From Dendrophyllia cribrosa (lineage: Eukaryota > Cnidaria > Anthozoa > Scleractinia > Dendrophylliidae): a stretch of DNA of 64,000 nt. This document shows, in pieces, positions 43,546 to 56,200 of the stretch (position 1 is the first letter of the stretch; each line of letters begins with the position of its first letter). The DNA lies in NCBI GenBank assembly GCA_024195265.1, contig JAJLRJ010000010.1, positions 16,336,759 through 16,400,758 of the forward strand. Reading direction: 5' to 3'. Position numbers and translations under genes: made by a program. The notes beneath the pieces are model-generated. The model made no database searches and was not told the origin of the DNA. It was given only the letters and a program-made list of their open reading frames with translations.

Positions 43546-45042
43546 TTAAGATTTCGAACGCTTTGTGATCCTTTCAACAAGGAAGGCCACCACGGCAAGG
43601 ATGAGCAGCCAGGCGTGTTCACCCAGAAAGGAGATGACCGACCCAGCCGCTTTGAAGATGAAGCTCACAATTGAGCCAATGAGGCCAGGCAGGGCGTTGG
43701 CTGCCTTTTTGCCAAGCTCTTTAAGCCCATTTCCAATAGCCTTGGTGGCCTTTGCCAGGCCGTTCAAGGTGGCGAGTACAACAGCGCTGATGGTGATGCC
43801 AGCTGCCAGAACAATCGCTTGCAGGGTCCATCCGTATTTCTTGAAGATTTCTCTAACCCTCTCTCTCAAAGACATGCCCCTTTCCCGCACCTCAATTTCT
43901 GTATTGAGCCTTGCTAGCTCTTCTTCACGTTCCGCAACCCGGGCTTCCGCGGCTGCTCTGTCAGAGGAGGAAGTGTCCTCAGCCTCTATGACGAGTCTGT
44001 CTTCAGCGTTCTGACGTTCAAGCTCTTCTTTGTTCTGTTTCAGTTCATCCAGTGGTTTTACGGCGTCCTTTTTTGCTCTAAGTTCCTCTAAGCGGCCGGT
44101 TAAACCCCTTTCATCATTCTTGAGTTTGTCTATTTCTTTTTGTAGTTTGTCTGCTTGTTGAGCAGCTTTTTGCATCTTGTCCAGTTCTTTTCGTTTAGCT
44201 TGATGCTCGGCTTCAAGAGCTCTCTTTTCATTTTTCAGTCTTTGTATTGCCTCCGTATCCAGTGTCCCATGTGCATCTTCCAGTTCCTGAATCCGGTCAT
44301 CAGCCTCTTTGATTCTATTTCTGAGGGCAACCATGTCGCGGCGATTTTTTTGTACATCAGCAGCCCTTTGTTCTAATTGTTGTTTTTGCTTTTGTTTTGC
44401 TTCCAGTTGTTGCTGATTCTCTTCAAGTTCAGCATTTGTGTCATTGAAATCTTCATCCACAGACTTTCCGAGAGCAGCTTTGATCTCTTTGGGAAGAGAA
44501 GCGTTGAGAGTCTTTTCGAAAGCCCCACGGCTTTTTGTGTAAAGAGGATACCATTTGTCTCTTGTATGATATTTTACCTCGATGATGGCCCCACCTGATT
44601 TTGGTTTCGGCTCGTACCGAAAATTAAGTTGATTTCTGTCTGCGCTGGTAAACTCTTCCTTAACCTCATCAAAGGCCATATCATCCGCGGTTATCACCCG
44701 CTGGCCTTGAGTAGCCCCTGTAATGAAAGAGGTTTCTTCAGTGCGGGAGCCTTGTTGTTCTGGGGGCAACCTTGTTCTTGTGGCCAAAGGCACTTGTTCG
44801 CTAGCCGGGGTGGAAGCAGCGCTTGGTTTAAAGGGTTGCGTGGTGTTGGGGCCTGTGTCTTGGTCCTGGGTCCATCGCCGTTGGGTTTCTTGCCATTCTT
44901 CTTCTGCCATTTTATTCCACCCTTTGTCTAAATCAGGATCACCCCATGGGTTGTCATTGTCATCATCGTCATCCCCTGTGTCTGGGATGAGAGGGGTTTC
45001 CTCAGTTGTCTAAGTTGGATCGACTTCGACACCGCCTTCCAT
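43546..45042 (-). pseudogene. Coiled-coil protein with C-terminal membrane segments (one stop near start)
   Basis: The long frame of 454 codons begins at 44,910, but the promoter motif (GATATATAAATATG, 45,046-45,059) lies upstream of an ATG at 45,040-45,042 in the same frame. Ten codons later there is a TAG (45,010-45,012), and the frame is then open throughout. The protein has an acidic start, a conserved IIEVKYHTRDKWYPLYTKS block, about 200 residues of Glu/Lys/Gln/Arg coiled coil, and three C-terminal hydrophobic segments ending FLVERITKRSKS. It is probably a membrane-bound structural or entry-related virion protein. Re-initiation at 44,910 would give a shortened product. Confidence 0.72.
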
Positions 45043-45084
45043 GATGATATATAAATATGAATTTTAAAAACACAAATATATACC

Positions 45085-46335
45085 ATGGCTGTGCAACCGA
45101 ATTTACTTCCATCTCACAGTGAAAAGACACTGGGCGCCATGAAGGCAGAGCGAACAGTCAAGCGCATTACATTCAACCCTTCTGAGGCCAATCCCGGTGA
45201 GACACTGTACGTCTCGGTGCCCAAGCTGGGCGAGCACGATGTTATTGTGTCCGGCTCACTTGCACTGGTGTTTGACATCAATCTCTCCGGCAGCCACGCT
45301 AACAACTATCTCGTGCAAAATGTTTCTCGGGCCCTGGTGGACAGGTTTGTTGTAAAGTTTGCCGCCACCACTGTCCAGGACACGGTTGGGTACGACATCT
45401 ACAAGATCTTCGAAGACTTATTCAAATCAACCGATGAGCGGGAAAATATGCTTATGGAGGGCATCCAGAGTGTCGATTTGTGTAAGATTCGTTCTGGTGC
45501 TGGCGACAAGAAGACCTCAGGCGTGGATGCGGAAACCAAGCTGGAGACAATATACAAGAATAAGTATCGCATCAAACTGGATCACCAAATCTTAACTGAT
45601 CACGGAATCATATATCCTCAAGCGTTATATAACGATCTGGTCTTCGAACTAACCCTCGCCCCCGCAAGCCAAGTTGTCCGCGGCTCAGATGTAAACAAGC
45701 TCGTGTACAAGTTGGAAAACATCCAGCTGGAGTATGAGACGATCAGAAGTAAGGAGCTGGCCGACGAAGCAACAAGCGCTTACACTAGCGGCAAGGAGTT
45801 CGCTTATGACCTCGTAATGCGAGATCGGGTGCATCCCTTCTCAAAAGGTGGTGACACTCGGCTGAATCTTCGGGTTAACCCACAACGCAAATCTCTCAAG
45901 GGCATCCTCTTGCTGTTCAACAATCCCTATGTAGCGGGTGCCAGGCTCTCTGAGAACTATTTCAATCCCGACATCACCAAAGTGAAGGTCACAGTCAACG
46001 GTGTTCCAAACAGGATCTACAACGACGGCATCAGTGGTACTGACATGTGGAATGAAATCTTCCGATACTTCAAGCCACACGCGCGAGGCAGGCCTAACAT
46101 GAACTTGACCAAATATTTCACAGACGACAAGTTTGGTCTCTGGATTGACCTGCGGTCCATGGCTGACACAGCCCTGCACGGCAACGGCCAACGGCTCGTC
46201 AACACACAGGATGGCGTGCAACTCGAGATCGAACGAAACGGCACAGGCTCGGGAAACGCAAACTGCCACATCTTCACCATCTCAGACTCACAGATGAACA
46301 TCATGGACAAGCAGCTGCATTCTGTACAGTACTAG
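45085..46335 (+). CDS. Major capsid protein (double jelly roll, hexon-like)
   Basis: Intact 416-residue protein. Characteristic blocks are an N-terminal SHSEKTLGAMKAERTVKRI, SNYLVQ-like and FEDLFKS regions, a central LRVNPQRKSLKGILLLFNNP, VTVNGVPNRIYNDGI with DMWNEIFRYF, and an ending FTISDSQMNIMDKQLHSVQY. These match my memory of cnidarian Maverick/adintovirus capsid proteins, which fold as two jelly rolls and build an icosahedral shell. At 416 residues it is shorter than many Polinton MCPs of 500-650. The start lies directly after ATATATACC. It heads the plus-strand cluster with the ATPase and small virion genes, divergent from the coiled-coil gene. Confidence 0.85.
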   Translation: MAVQPNLLPSHSEKTLGAMKAERTVKRITFNPSEANPGETLYVSVPKLGEHDVIVSGSLALVFDINLSGSHANNYLVQNVSRALVDRFVVKFAATTVQDTVGYDIYKIFEDLFKSTDERENMLMEGIQSVDLCKIRSGAGDKKTSGVDAETKLETIYKNKYRIKLDHQILTDHGIIYPQALYNDLVFELTLAPASQVVRGSDVNKLVYKLENIQLEYETIRSKELADEATSAYTSGKEFAYDLVMRDRVHPFSKGGDTRLNLRVNPQRKSLKGILLLFNNPYVAGARLSENYFNPDITKVKVTVNGVPNRIYNDGISGTDMWNEIFRYFKPHARGRPNMNLTKYFTDDKFGLWIDLRSMADTALHGNGQRLVNTQDGVQLEIERNGTGSGNANCHIFTISDSQMNIMDKQLHSVQY

Positions 46336-46374
46336 GTAAACGCATACACACACATATATATATACCACAAGCCC

Positions 46375-47146
46375 ATGGCCACAAAACAACAAACCACAAA
46401 CAAGATCAACTTCTATGCCAAGCCGGCTCCCCTGCCATCCACCGGACCATTATCACACAATAAAATACAAAGACTTCTGGCAATGGCCCCCTCCCCACCA
46501 ACACATGAACCAATTGTTTGCAAACCAACTAATATAGGTGTTGGTTATGGACCCAAGAAAGCTGCCATTCAATGCACTAATCGTGGGCCCCACTAACTCT
46601 GGCAAGACACAGTATCTTCTAATCCAACTGCGAGGCCCCTTTAGGGGTTGTTTTGATTACATCGTTTTATTCTGCCCCACATTTGTCAAGAACAAGACAT
46701 ACGATGGCTTCGTGGACCGCGATCCGCACATCTTCGTGATTGTCTGCCAACAGCATGAGATCGAAGACTGGTTGAAGCTGGCGAGCTTCTTTTTCACATG
46801 CACCAACACTTTATTCATTCTCGATGACTGCGCCGCCTCCAAAGATGTCAAAGGCCGCACGAGTCAGCTGGTCAATCTGGGGTTCAGCGCAAGGCATGAC
46901 GGCATATCCGTGTGGGTCTTGACCCAGCAGATCACCAGCATTGCCAAGCCATATCGTGATAACATTGCAGTGATCGTGCTCTTTTACACGCCATCCAGCA
47001 AGACAACTAAGGCCATCTTCGAAGACTATGCCGGCGAGCTCTCCCATGAGGAGTACAAAGAGCTTATTGCAAGGCTCAAATCCCGCAAGTTCTCCCACCT
47101 GGTTTTCTCTCTGAGACACCCGTATGGAATTGAGTACAAAGTTTAA
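46375..47146 (+). pseudogene. A32/FtsK-like packaging ATPase (frameshifted)
   Basis: HerA/FtsK-superfamily ATPase that pumps the genome into capsids. The ATG at 46,375 follows a CACATATATATATACC motif. Its first 50 or so codons are in one frame. The catalytic part lies in another, open from about 46,538, so a frameshift falls between roughly 46,530 and 46,565. Motifs are Walker A GPTNSGKT (near 46,590), Walker B LFILDDCA (near 46,820) and a sensor-like SVWVLTQQIT region, followed by a C-terminal helical region ending RHPYGIEYKV. An internal start at 46,538 could still give a nearly complete ATPase domain. Confidence 0.92.
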
Positions 47147-47165
47147 ACACACATATATACATGCC

Positions 47166-47405
47166 ATGAATGCGCCAACCAGTCTACACAAGCTCACTGT
47201 GCTTTCACAGCTTTTGGATGAATTGCACAAACACACACTTGATGCGCAAAACAAAATTATCAAAGCCGCTGGCGAGGAAGATCTGCGCCTCATGCTTCTC
47301 AACAGATATCCATTGCGGTTGAATTCTATGTCAGGCACCATGGCGGGGATTATACGAGAGCTTGAAACCCTTTTGCCCGACATCAAGAGAATTATCGAAA
47401 AATAA
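47166..47405 (+). CDS. Small helical Maverick protein, 79 residues
   Basis: The start at 47,166 is chosen because ACATATATAC (47,151-47,160) lies just upstream. The frame is open 42 bases earlier, but that part overlaps the ATPase end. The protein is predicted entirely helical (LHKLTVLSQLLDELHKHTL; GIIRELETLLPDIKRI) with no membrane segment. It is unrecognised. Its place in the capsid cluster suggests a structural or assembly role. Confidence 0.6.
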   Translation: MNAPTSLHKLTVLSQLLDELHKHTLDAQNKIIKAAGEEDLRLMLLNRYPLRLNSMSGTMAGIIRELETLLPDIKRIIEK

Positions 47406-47429
47406 AAACACATATATATATATACCCTG

Positions 47430-48041
47430 ATGATGGCACAAGCAGCTGAAGACCAGTTCGCCTTGAACGAAGTAATGCAGATGCTGGAGGCCACCCCTGA
47501 TACCGCACCTCCAACAGGGATAGTTAGTGACAATGGCATTCCTGCCAAACGTGAGACGCTGGCAATCCTTGTTTCTACTGGCAAGGCAAAAGAAGCTATC
47601 GGCGTGCAGCTCACACACGATCATGTCAAGCGGTTGTCAGACAAGGACGTTGAGAAGTACTGCAAAAGGTACGAGGCCTACATAGGTAACAAGACAACCG
47701 AATCCCTAACTGATTCCGCTATCATGCTCGCGTCCAAAGGCGTTGGTATGGTGATCCTGATTGAGGATGTCAAAGAGTTGCAGCAAGAACTCAAGAACAA
47801 CTACATCATCAACCAGGAGCTGACAAATCTTGCTGGAGGTCTTGCCATGCGATGCGGACGATGGCTGGCGCTTGCCAATGCTGCTCTCATCACAACAAAA
47901 CACATCAAGTTTGAACGAGAGCCTGATCACAAGCCTGATTTGATAGAATTGGAAGCTCAACCCCAACCCACACATCCAACCAGAGACAGTGAAGGCTATC
48001 CACTTGAGGGTTTTGATGAAGTTGGGCTGGGTCCTGGGTAA
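47430..48041 (+). CDS. Unrecognised conserved-looking Maverick protein, 203 residues
   Basis: Intact frame starting ATGATG directly after TATATATATACCCT. It is mostly helical. It includes KRLSDKDVEKYCKRYEAYIG, a short hydrophobic segment (GVGMVILIEDV) and CGRWLALANAALITT, which could be a weak membrane or amphipathic helix, and a Pro/His-rich tail. No catalytic motif is seen. It sits between small structural genes and carries its own promoter motif. Confidence 0.65.
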   Translation: MMAQAAEDQFALNEVMQMLEATPDTAPPTGIVSDNGIPAKRETLAILVSTGKAKEAIGVQLTHDHVKRLSDKDVEKYCKRYEAYIGNKTTESLTDSAIMLASKGVGMVILIEDVKELQQELKNNYIINQELTNLAGGLAMRCGRWLALANAALITTKHIKFEREPDHKPDLIELEAQPQPTHPTRDSEGYPLEGFDEVGLGPG

Positions 48042-48107
48042 CCTGGCAGCAACCTGTCAGCACACTTATCACATCTTGTAAAAATAAAAATCATATGTAT
48101 ACCCACT

Positions 48108-48607
48108 ATGGCCACACCACTCGAGACGAACCCTGAAGAAACTCAAACTCCAACTCCAACTCCAACTCCAACACCTGCCCGTGTTACCTCTGAGCCCCGA
48201 AAACAAATCCTGCAACAGAAAAGAACCCCGGCCGTGTTGCTTCTGGCAAAAGGCTAGCAGAACGCAACCGCCTGGCCCGTGAAGCAAAGAAAAAGGCCGA
48301 AGCACAAAAGCCTGCATCCTCAACAAGTGAAAACAATTCTGCAACAAGTGGTGCAACAAGTGACACAACAAGTGACAGCAACAGCAACTCAATCTTTTAT
48401 ATTCTGGGGTTTGGAGGGTTGGCTGTCTCTCTTGCTGGTGTTTATTACCAACGCGAAGCCATAATGCAAAGACTTGGACGCAAATCAAACACACCATCAA
48501 CACCAGCAAACATAAACACACCACAAGCAGCCACACCCGCTGCACCACCCCCAGCAACACCCCCATCTCGAATTCCCGTAAGGGAAGGAATTAAAAAAAT
48601 GGAATAA
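48108..48607 (+). pseudogene. Basic protein with Thr-Pro repeat and membrane segment (frameshifted)
   Basis: The ATG at 48,108 follows CATATGTATACCC. The first frame encodes a (TP)n repeat and stops at about 48,255. From about 48,200 another frame gives a basic block (GKRLAERNRLAREAKKK) typical of DNA-condensing or precursor core proteins in Mavericks, then a Ser/Thr-rich linker, a membrane segment (IFYILGFGGLAVSLAGVYY) and a Pro/Ala-rich tail ending at 48,607. A frameshift near 48,200-48,230 separates them. A minor virion protein role is inferred from composition. Confidence 0.65.
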
Positions 48608-48641
48608 AAAAACAAAAACATATATATACTGCACACAAACC

Positions 48642-48862
48642 ATGTCTGACAACAAGCTTGTGAAGTCTATCCTCGACGCCGCAACAATCACTGGCTTGTC
48701 GCTGGTATTGGTTGGATTGGGAAAAAGACCATCAAAGAAAACTTCACTGCCGACCCCAGTGCAAGCTTAATGAACTACGTCAAGTTCCCAGCCGTCATGG
48801 CTGGCAGCATCGCGCTGAAGAAATATCTCGAGGATCAGAAAATCCTCCCAGACAACATGTAA
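48642..48862 (+). pseudogene. Small membrane-type Maverick protein (frameshifted)
   Basis: The ATG at 48,642 follows ATATATATAC. The first frame gives MSDNKLVKSILDAATITGLS and a hydrophobic stretch. In another frame, after a GGGAAAAAG tract near 48,720, sequence with LMNYVKFPAVMAGSIALKKY runs to a stop at 48,860-48,862. Together they would make a protein of about 73 residues with two hydrophobic segments. The break falls in an A-run and could be a sequencing slip or a real mutation. Function unknown. Confidence 0.6.
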
Positions 48863-48888
48863 AAACCATATGTATACACACGACCACA

Positions 48889-49326
48889 ATGGCTTCGATT
48901 GCAATAATGGCCCTTGGCGCTGTTCTCAATGCGGCAGCTTTCACGGGCGGCAATTATCCCGCGAAATATCTGTCTGGTGATAACGGAAAGGCAGCAATGG
49001 ATGAGAAAATCCGTCACGACAAAGCCCTTGAACAATACCAAGCGGCTTACGCCAAATACCAGAAGGACCGCACCAAGCTCCTCGACTGGATTGCAGCCAA
49101 CGATCGGATTAAACACCAAGCTAGCAAAAACTTTCAAACCACCGACCAAGCCCTGGTCTTGTATAATCAAATGCACCAAACACAACCAGATAAACAAATC
49201 AAAGACTACAAAGAGCCTCAGTTCTCGGACTTCTACAAGCCCAGCCCACAACAGCAGAATGGTGAACTTGTGTTCATTGGAGGCACTCTGCTTGCGGGTG
49301 GGTATGCGGCTTATCGCTTTCTGTAA
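48889..49326 (+). CDS. 145-residue Maverick protein with terminal hydrophobic segments
   Basis: Intact frame. The start is chosen just after CCATATGTATACAC. It has an N-terminal hydrophobic segment (IAIMALGAVLNAAAF), then a long charged helix (DEKIRHDKALEQYQAAYAKY; KDRTKLLDWIAAND) and a C-terminal membrane segment (LVFIGGTLLAGGYAAYRFL). I recall proteins with this N-terminal layout and RHDKA helix upstream of the integrase in many cnidarian Mavericks. Their role is undescribed as far as I know. Confidence 0.7.
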   Translation: MASIAIMALGAVLNAAAFTGGNYPAKYLSGDNGKAAMDEKIRHDKALEQYQAAYAKYQKDRTKLLDWIAANDRIKHQASKNFQTTDQALVLYNQMHQTQPDKQIKDYKEPQFSDFYKPSPQQQNGELVFIGGTLLAGGYAAYRFL

Positions 49327-50216
49327 ACAAAACAACACAATACATGTATATACCACGCGCACCCTCTATGGAGGCGAAACTCTCAAAGATCTATTACAGC
49401 CCGAAAGGGTATTGGAAAGGTCTTGCCGCTGTGAAAAAGCTAGCTGCAGCAGCCAAGGTCTCTGATGATGTCGCAAAGAAATGGCTGGTCAAACAAGCCC
49501 TTTGCCAAGTTTACCTACCGGCGCCACGCCATATCCCTCGGCCCAAGTTTGATGTCTCATTACCCAATGCAGTGCATCAAGCAGATCTTCTCTTCCTGCC
49601 TCACGACAAACTTCCTCATGGGAGAAAGGTTTGCAAATACGCATTAACCCTTGTGGATGTGGCTAGCCGTTACAAAGCAGCAGAACCTCTGACTTCGAAA
49701 GAGTCTGAAGAGGTGGCTAAAGCGTTTGCACGGATATATAGACGCGGGCCTTTGAAGTGGCCTCAACTCTTGCAAGTTGACCCTGGGAAAGAGTTTATGG
49801 GGGCTGTAACAAAGACCATGGAGGATAACAAAACTACCATTCGTCGCGGGCGGGTTGATATCCACAGAGACCAAGCAATTGCGGAGAGATTCAACAGAAC
49901 CCTGGCTGAAAGGTTGTTTGGTTATCAGTATGCCGTTGAAATGAATATGCCCTCTGGCCGTTCGACGGCATGGGTGAAAAGACTGCCAGATGTTGTCTCG
50001 ACCTTGAACAATGAAGTAACAAGACTCACTGGCAAGAAGCCTGCGAAAGCGATCAAAGAGAAAGCAATATCTTCCAAGCCCGCGACTCCATATGCTAGGC
50101 CTGTTGGGGTTTATGAGAAGAAGCTCCCTCCCCGGGTGAGTGTGAGATATCTTTATTATCCCGGTGAGCTTGAGGGTGGTGGTAGGCGGGCGACCGATCC
50201 CATCTGGTCTTTGAAG

Positions 50217-53200
50217 AGCCAGTCCACGAATGATTCAAGGATTTTTGGAAATGGCCAGAAACAACCCCACCTCAAACTTGGTGTGGTGAAAGGTAGTCAT
50301 GAGCAAGTAATCAAATCGATATTATTTTGTCTTTTAAATCTGATATGATCAAGTGACAGCTAATTAAATTTTGACCCCCCAGGGAGCCGTTTTTGACCAT
50401 TGAATTTTCTAAAATTAACCAACTTTGCAGGTCCCTGATCATAACAAAAACAGCAGAATCTTTAAATGTAATAACGTTTCTTTGCTAGCCAACCCTTCTT
50501 CTTTTAAAATATAACAACATTATTCTCAGATTTTGCTTAACAGCGGAGAAATAGTTTTGAACAAAGAGGGTGGTTTGGTGGTGCTGAAAAATTACCAAAA
50601 TTACCCAATTTCAGTTGGTGTTTTCGGCCAAAGTGGTCAAAATTTTTTAACCTTTTATATTCCTAAATAAAGTAAGAGGATTGTTTTTTCATAATATTAA
50701 AAAATTTCTGCGGGCAAATGACTTTTAGGTTTTGTTCGAGATTGCCAAAAATTGACAATTTACTAAAATGGCCATATTTGCTGACCGACAAATGGGTTAC
50801 ATGAAATCAGTTTTAAAACTCGAAAAATAAATTATTACTGTATAAAAATACCATTAAGGTTAGGAAAGTACATTTATATGACTAGAAACACTTTGAGCTT
50901 TGAATTTTGCTGAACATGGTTTTTAAAGAGCAGACGGTATCCTTTTCCCATTCCTTCCCCGACGAATTATACGCGATTCTATTCTTATAAGAATGGAAAA
51001 TTTCAACAATATAGATTATAATCTTACACTCATTTTACCGATTTCCTTTTTTTTTAATCCACAAGTGAAGACAAGAAAACGACTAACCATTATCATGGAC
51101 TGAAAACGGTGAAGGTGAACCGGTAGAAATGGACTAAGAAACTGCGTGACCATGGCGTGACGCCGACGCACGGACTTTTGCTTAATATTTTCAGTTGTCC
51201 ACAAGAAATTTAAACTGTTTAAATCTAACATTTTCTATTTGAAACGGGGAAAACCAAAGAATACTTTATTTTAGATATGTCTTTTAAATTGTCTAACTGC
51301 CTTTTTTGCCCGGTTCTTGTTAGATTAAGATTAAGTTTAATGAAACGACATCGAAATAAAGAACACAGTTTTTATCGCAAACAGCATAAATTAACATTCC
51401 AACGTGATAACACTAACACTGTTTTAATCTGATAATTTGTTGCAAGCTCGTAGCAAAATGTTAACTGGAAAACATCTCGTTATAAGAAGCTTGCCCGGAA
51501 GAAGGAACGAATCTTTACTTTGCCTTGATCTGTCGAAAATAGAATGGTATATACCAATATAAGCTTAAAATGAGACGATCAAATCAGACGTTTAATTTCG
51601 ACAAAAGAATGAAGCCTGTGATTGTTTGTCAAGGACGTTCAAATTATAAAACAGAGTAAATTTTAAAACATGAAATAACTTGGTCCGTAAGCTGTAAAGG
51701 CACTACCGTGGGTGCCAGAGGTTTATTTTTATTTTTATAGTGAAAACTGGCGAGCGGCGCGCCGCGAGTTTCAATAAACGTATTCCTTGCTTGAGAATGC
51801 AATTTGTCATTCCACTCTCAAAATCTCCTTACGAAGATTACCCACGTACCTTTTCAAGAGCGGCATAAAGTTCGTTTAATCCTCCTGGAATTGTTTGTGA
51901 AAAGTTGTTTAAAATACAGATAGAGCAAACCATGGATTTTGGAATAAAACGAAAGCGCTATAAAGCTTTCCAATGTGATAGCCATTTCTTCAAATTGGGG
52001 AAGACTAAAATTTAGAACATGGACGGAATGCGCCTTTGTGTGAAGAGACGAGTGTGCGGTGGCGGTGCGGTGGAGTGGGGGGGGGGAGGGGGGGTGACGG
52101 GGTAGGGGGAGGGGGTGGAGTAGAAAAGCAAAGGCCAAAATAAGAAAAAATATGCAATATAAGGTCAGTTTCTATTTTCAAACAAAGCAAAAGCAATTGT
52201 TCGATGACTTTATGACATAGGGAATGTATAAAGTTCATACTCTATACAAGTGCATCCTGTTTTATGTTATGTTATGAGCTCGATTATTTTTAATTCACTC
52301 GTATATACTAATAATGACACGGAATTGGCATTGTTTACGTTTCAGCTCATTTTAAATGTAACATTTACTTCGTGTTTGCCTACACTGGCAGATTTCAATC
52401 CTCTCCAGAAGCTTGTCAACATAATGGACCTTTTTCCTACCAGTAACTCCACATATGCCAAGATGAATGCAAATAGCTTTAAGTTTTTCAAGCTTTAGAC
52501 AAGTGAGGTTTTGCTTGGTCATGCCACACAAAACTAGGTTCTCGTACGTAAGTGGATGAGAAGACAAAGCTCCCATCATGACACCGCAAGCCTGCTTTCT
52601 AACTTCTTCGACTCTTATAGCTTCGTTGTCAGATGTAGAAACATTGCGCCTTTTTGCTGCCAGGCGTGAGAAAAACGAAGCTATTTGTTTAGAGGCGAGG
52701 AACTCCTCTACCGTGAACAGACGTTTGCCGGTTTTCTCTTTTGCAGTTCTCATATCTTGAGCGACTTCCTCGGCCTTGTGCTTATTTCCAGTTCTCACAC
52801 CTTCCTCAAACTTCATTTGCAGATATTCTTTTTGTTTCTCACTAAACCTCGTGTTAGCCTTTTGTCTTTGAAGCGCCCACCCTTTGTCAGCAGTCTTCTC
52901 GTCCACCTTCTTTAAACGACAAGCACCAGTTGCTGATTTCGATGGGACCGCTCCATATTGGATGTCAAGTCTTCGTGCGTACCCTTGTTTCGCTCTGTCG
53001 AGTAGGGTTATCTTTTTCGGCCGCTGCTCATGACGTCCATACAATATGTGATTTTGGAAAGCACCATACTTCTGGAACGTGCAGCAGCATCCTTCTTCAG
53101 GGCACATAAAAAGTTGAGATTCTTCTTTTGTATTGTCAGCACCTTTAACGCCGTTTGAGCTATCCTTTGTGACCGAGTGAACTGGGAAAAAGTCTCCTTT

Positions 53201-56200
53201 ACTGGTAATTGTTTCCATCCATTTAAATTCCATCGGACTCGGAACTATAAAAAGAAATCATTTTTTTAAACACAAATTAACTTTTAGATGTCAAAAAGGG
53301 TTAGCAGCTTTCAAACATGCAATCAGGGAGAACGAAGTATCTCATAAACAGGGAGATATGATTATTACTCAGTTTGACCAGCCTCTTTTTTTATTTTTGA
53401 TATATTTGCAGAATACTCGCATTTTATTTCAGGAAACGATCCTCCTTCCCATGCAGCCATTGCGGGAAGTATATGCCTCCAAGGTAGGTCAAATAAGGCT
53501 AGGTCGATCCTACATATAATAACTAACTTTTGTTCTCGTAAATAAACGTACCTTCAAGAGAAGGCCACGGAAGGAACTTTCCTTCTCCAACGTCATACGC
53601 CCTATGCGCAGTTACTCCATCGTCAGAAAATGAGAAGTTGTTAAGATGACTAATGCCGGTCAATGTGGAAGCATTTCGTTGGTTTGAGGTAGTATTCACG
53701 ACAGCTATGCGGACACCTTTGATTCCACCTGTTGATAGAATTGCGTTTTCAAACTCTTTATGTGTTGTAACTGAGTTTCCTTGATTAATAAAGGCTTTTA
53801 CGTGACACTTAACTTGTGCTGATTTGCGATCAGCTGGGCCTTTGCCACCCTGAGGATCACTAAAATCCATTCGTCTTATGGTGATACCGCTGCGTTCACT
53901 TATGAGCTTGCAGGCGAGGATGGTTGTAGCGCTGTGATAACAGCCGGCGTTATCCATGCGGTAGAATGCTTCTTTGACTTCAGGGTGCTGTGTCTTCAAA
54001 CTGGAAAGTACATGGGCCATAATTGGTACAACCGTTTGGCTGTCTTGGAGGCCACTTTCTAAGATGTGAATAAAAGATTGGCTTTCCAGTTGACTGCATG
54101 CATTTTTTCTAAGGACAACCGATACATGCCACGACAAACCTCGTTTTCCGAAGAAGTCATTTTGAGCTTCACGAAATTTGATTGGCATAAATTTCATGGC
54201 AAAGTCCTGCGTGATCAATACTTTGCTCTGGCATAATTGGTCTATGACGTCAAGGCGTGCTTGATCCTGATGCACCACTCGTAACTGATGGGCTTTCCAC
54301 GTTTTGATGGCGTCTACAGCTTTCGAAACTACAAAGATTATCTCGTCGAGTTCATCTTCAGAAACATTTTTTGTCGTCGTACAAATCCTGTCTATGTCAT
54401 CAAGCACCTTGAAAAGTGGAGAAAAAAAACATTATATGAATATACATAGCTCCGTATGATTTGCATCCAGAATTAGCATCATGAATAACTTAAAAGAAAG
54501 AGAATTTTCGTTATAATCGACGTTTTCTTCCGAATAACCGTAATCTCCCACGGCTGTACCTTTGCCAGACCTTCACATCTTTCACAGATTAGATCGTGTT
54601 TGTGACAGCAGTCATCTCTGAAGCAGGTCTGATCTTGGTCACTCAATGCGTGTTTGCGGCAGTGACTTGCACAATCTGATTCTATCACTACGTGGGTCTG
54701 TTTCAATAAAGCAAGCCAAGAAAACATCCAAAATTAGTCATTCGGAAGGTCAAAACATGTATACGTTACAACATCGCGCACAATAAAACTGTCCCTGAAC
54801 CCACCCCTGAAATTGCTGTGCGCAATACTGCAGAAATATTGTTCTGCCTTAACAGTATTGCACCTGTATTGAATTAGGTGTAAAATCGGTAAGCAATGTC
54901 TCACGGTGTGTCTAGTCACCTGAGGTAGAAGTATTTATACCATTGTCAAGTAACCTGATGTCAGTGTAGTTTGGGCATATTAATTTCATACAACATGACA
55001 AGAAAGCGCAAAAGCGGGAAAATATCTTCGTGCAAAGTGTTCGTAGCAAAGTCGTCACGTACGTTTAGACAGGTGCATTACTTGTTAGCTTTAGAACTTT
55101 CTTTTTTGCTTGTTAGGACTAATAAATATCCCTTGCAAATGTATACCTTAAACTCGCTTTTCACGTACTGTTTTCCAATCTTGAGAGACGTCTTCAAGTT
55201 TTCTGCTTCAGCAGGTGTCACGGCTAAAAATGTCAGTAGGCGATCAACTACTGCTTGTAGGTCGTCAAACGCTTTGCTACCTTCTGATACGTAATAATCA
55301 AGACCCTGGAGACACTTGCGAATCGAGGCAAGGCAAGCTTCTGACAATACTTTCATAAGCGTACTTTTCTTTAATGGATCTTGAAACTCCGTCTCCTGGC
55401 AGTATTGCAGTACTGCTGCACCAGATGTGTTGGGGCCATTAGTCGAATGACGTTTGGAATATCTAATACTTCACCAGAAGACAGTTTAATGCTTCTCATT
55501 CCAAAGGGTAAATCTTGAATTACATGTGAACTTGTCACAAAATCCAAGAAATGATCTAGTTTTTCCGGTGCGACGCGATCCCGGCATACATACGTTTCTT
55601 TATCTTCCCTTGTCCCTCTTCCGTACTCACGTTGATGTAATCGTGCCATGCTGAACTCGTACTCTGTCAAGTTAGGCAGCAGTAACTTAAGATCCTCATA
55701 TTTCAACTTGTCTGCCACGATACTGAGCAACTGTCGCCTTGTTTGACGATCATCAGATTGCTTGTAGCTTTCGATCAGTATTTGAAGAAATTCATTGGGA
55801 ATAGATTCAGCTGCTGAATGAAGACTTTTTGCCTTCTTTTGCAATTCGAGAAACAACATTTCAGGGTCATCAGGACACAGGATATTGGTAACTGTTTCCA
55901 GGACCTCGCAAACCTTTTCAACATAAAAGTTCTTCGTTTTTTCACAAGCAGTCTCCCATGGAACTTTCATAACTCTGGTAATAGTATCTTTCCCAGAAAG
56001 TTTAAGAATGTCATTAAGAAGTGACAACCTTTTGTCTTCGTTTTCTTCATCGTCGGTGCTATTTTTGTCGCAGCTTCCTGGAACATATAACGAGGATTCC
56101 CTTCCCGCTGGCCTGCATGGATCCGGAGTTTCACACACAAGACCCTGAAATTTGTCGTAACATGCCAGTTTTGCCTGTCGGGGACACTTGCTTTCTTCTC

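Noticed and set aside
43565..44931. Plus-strand frames opposite the coiled-coil gene
   Set aside because: They are shadows of a long minus-strand coding frame that has promoter motif, coiled-coil periodicity and membrane segments.
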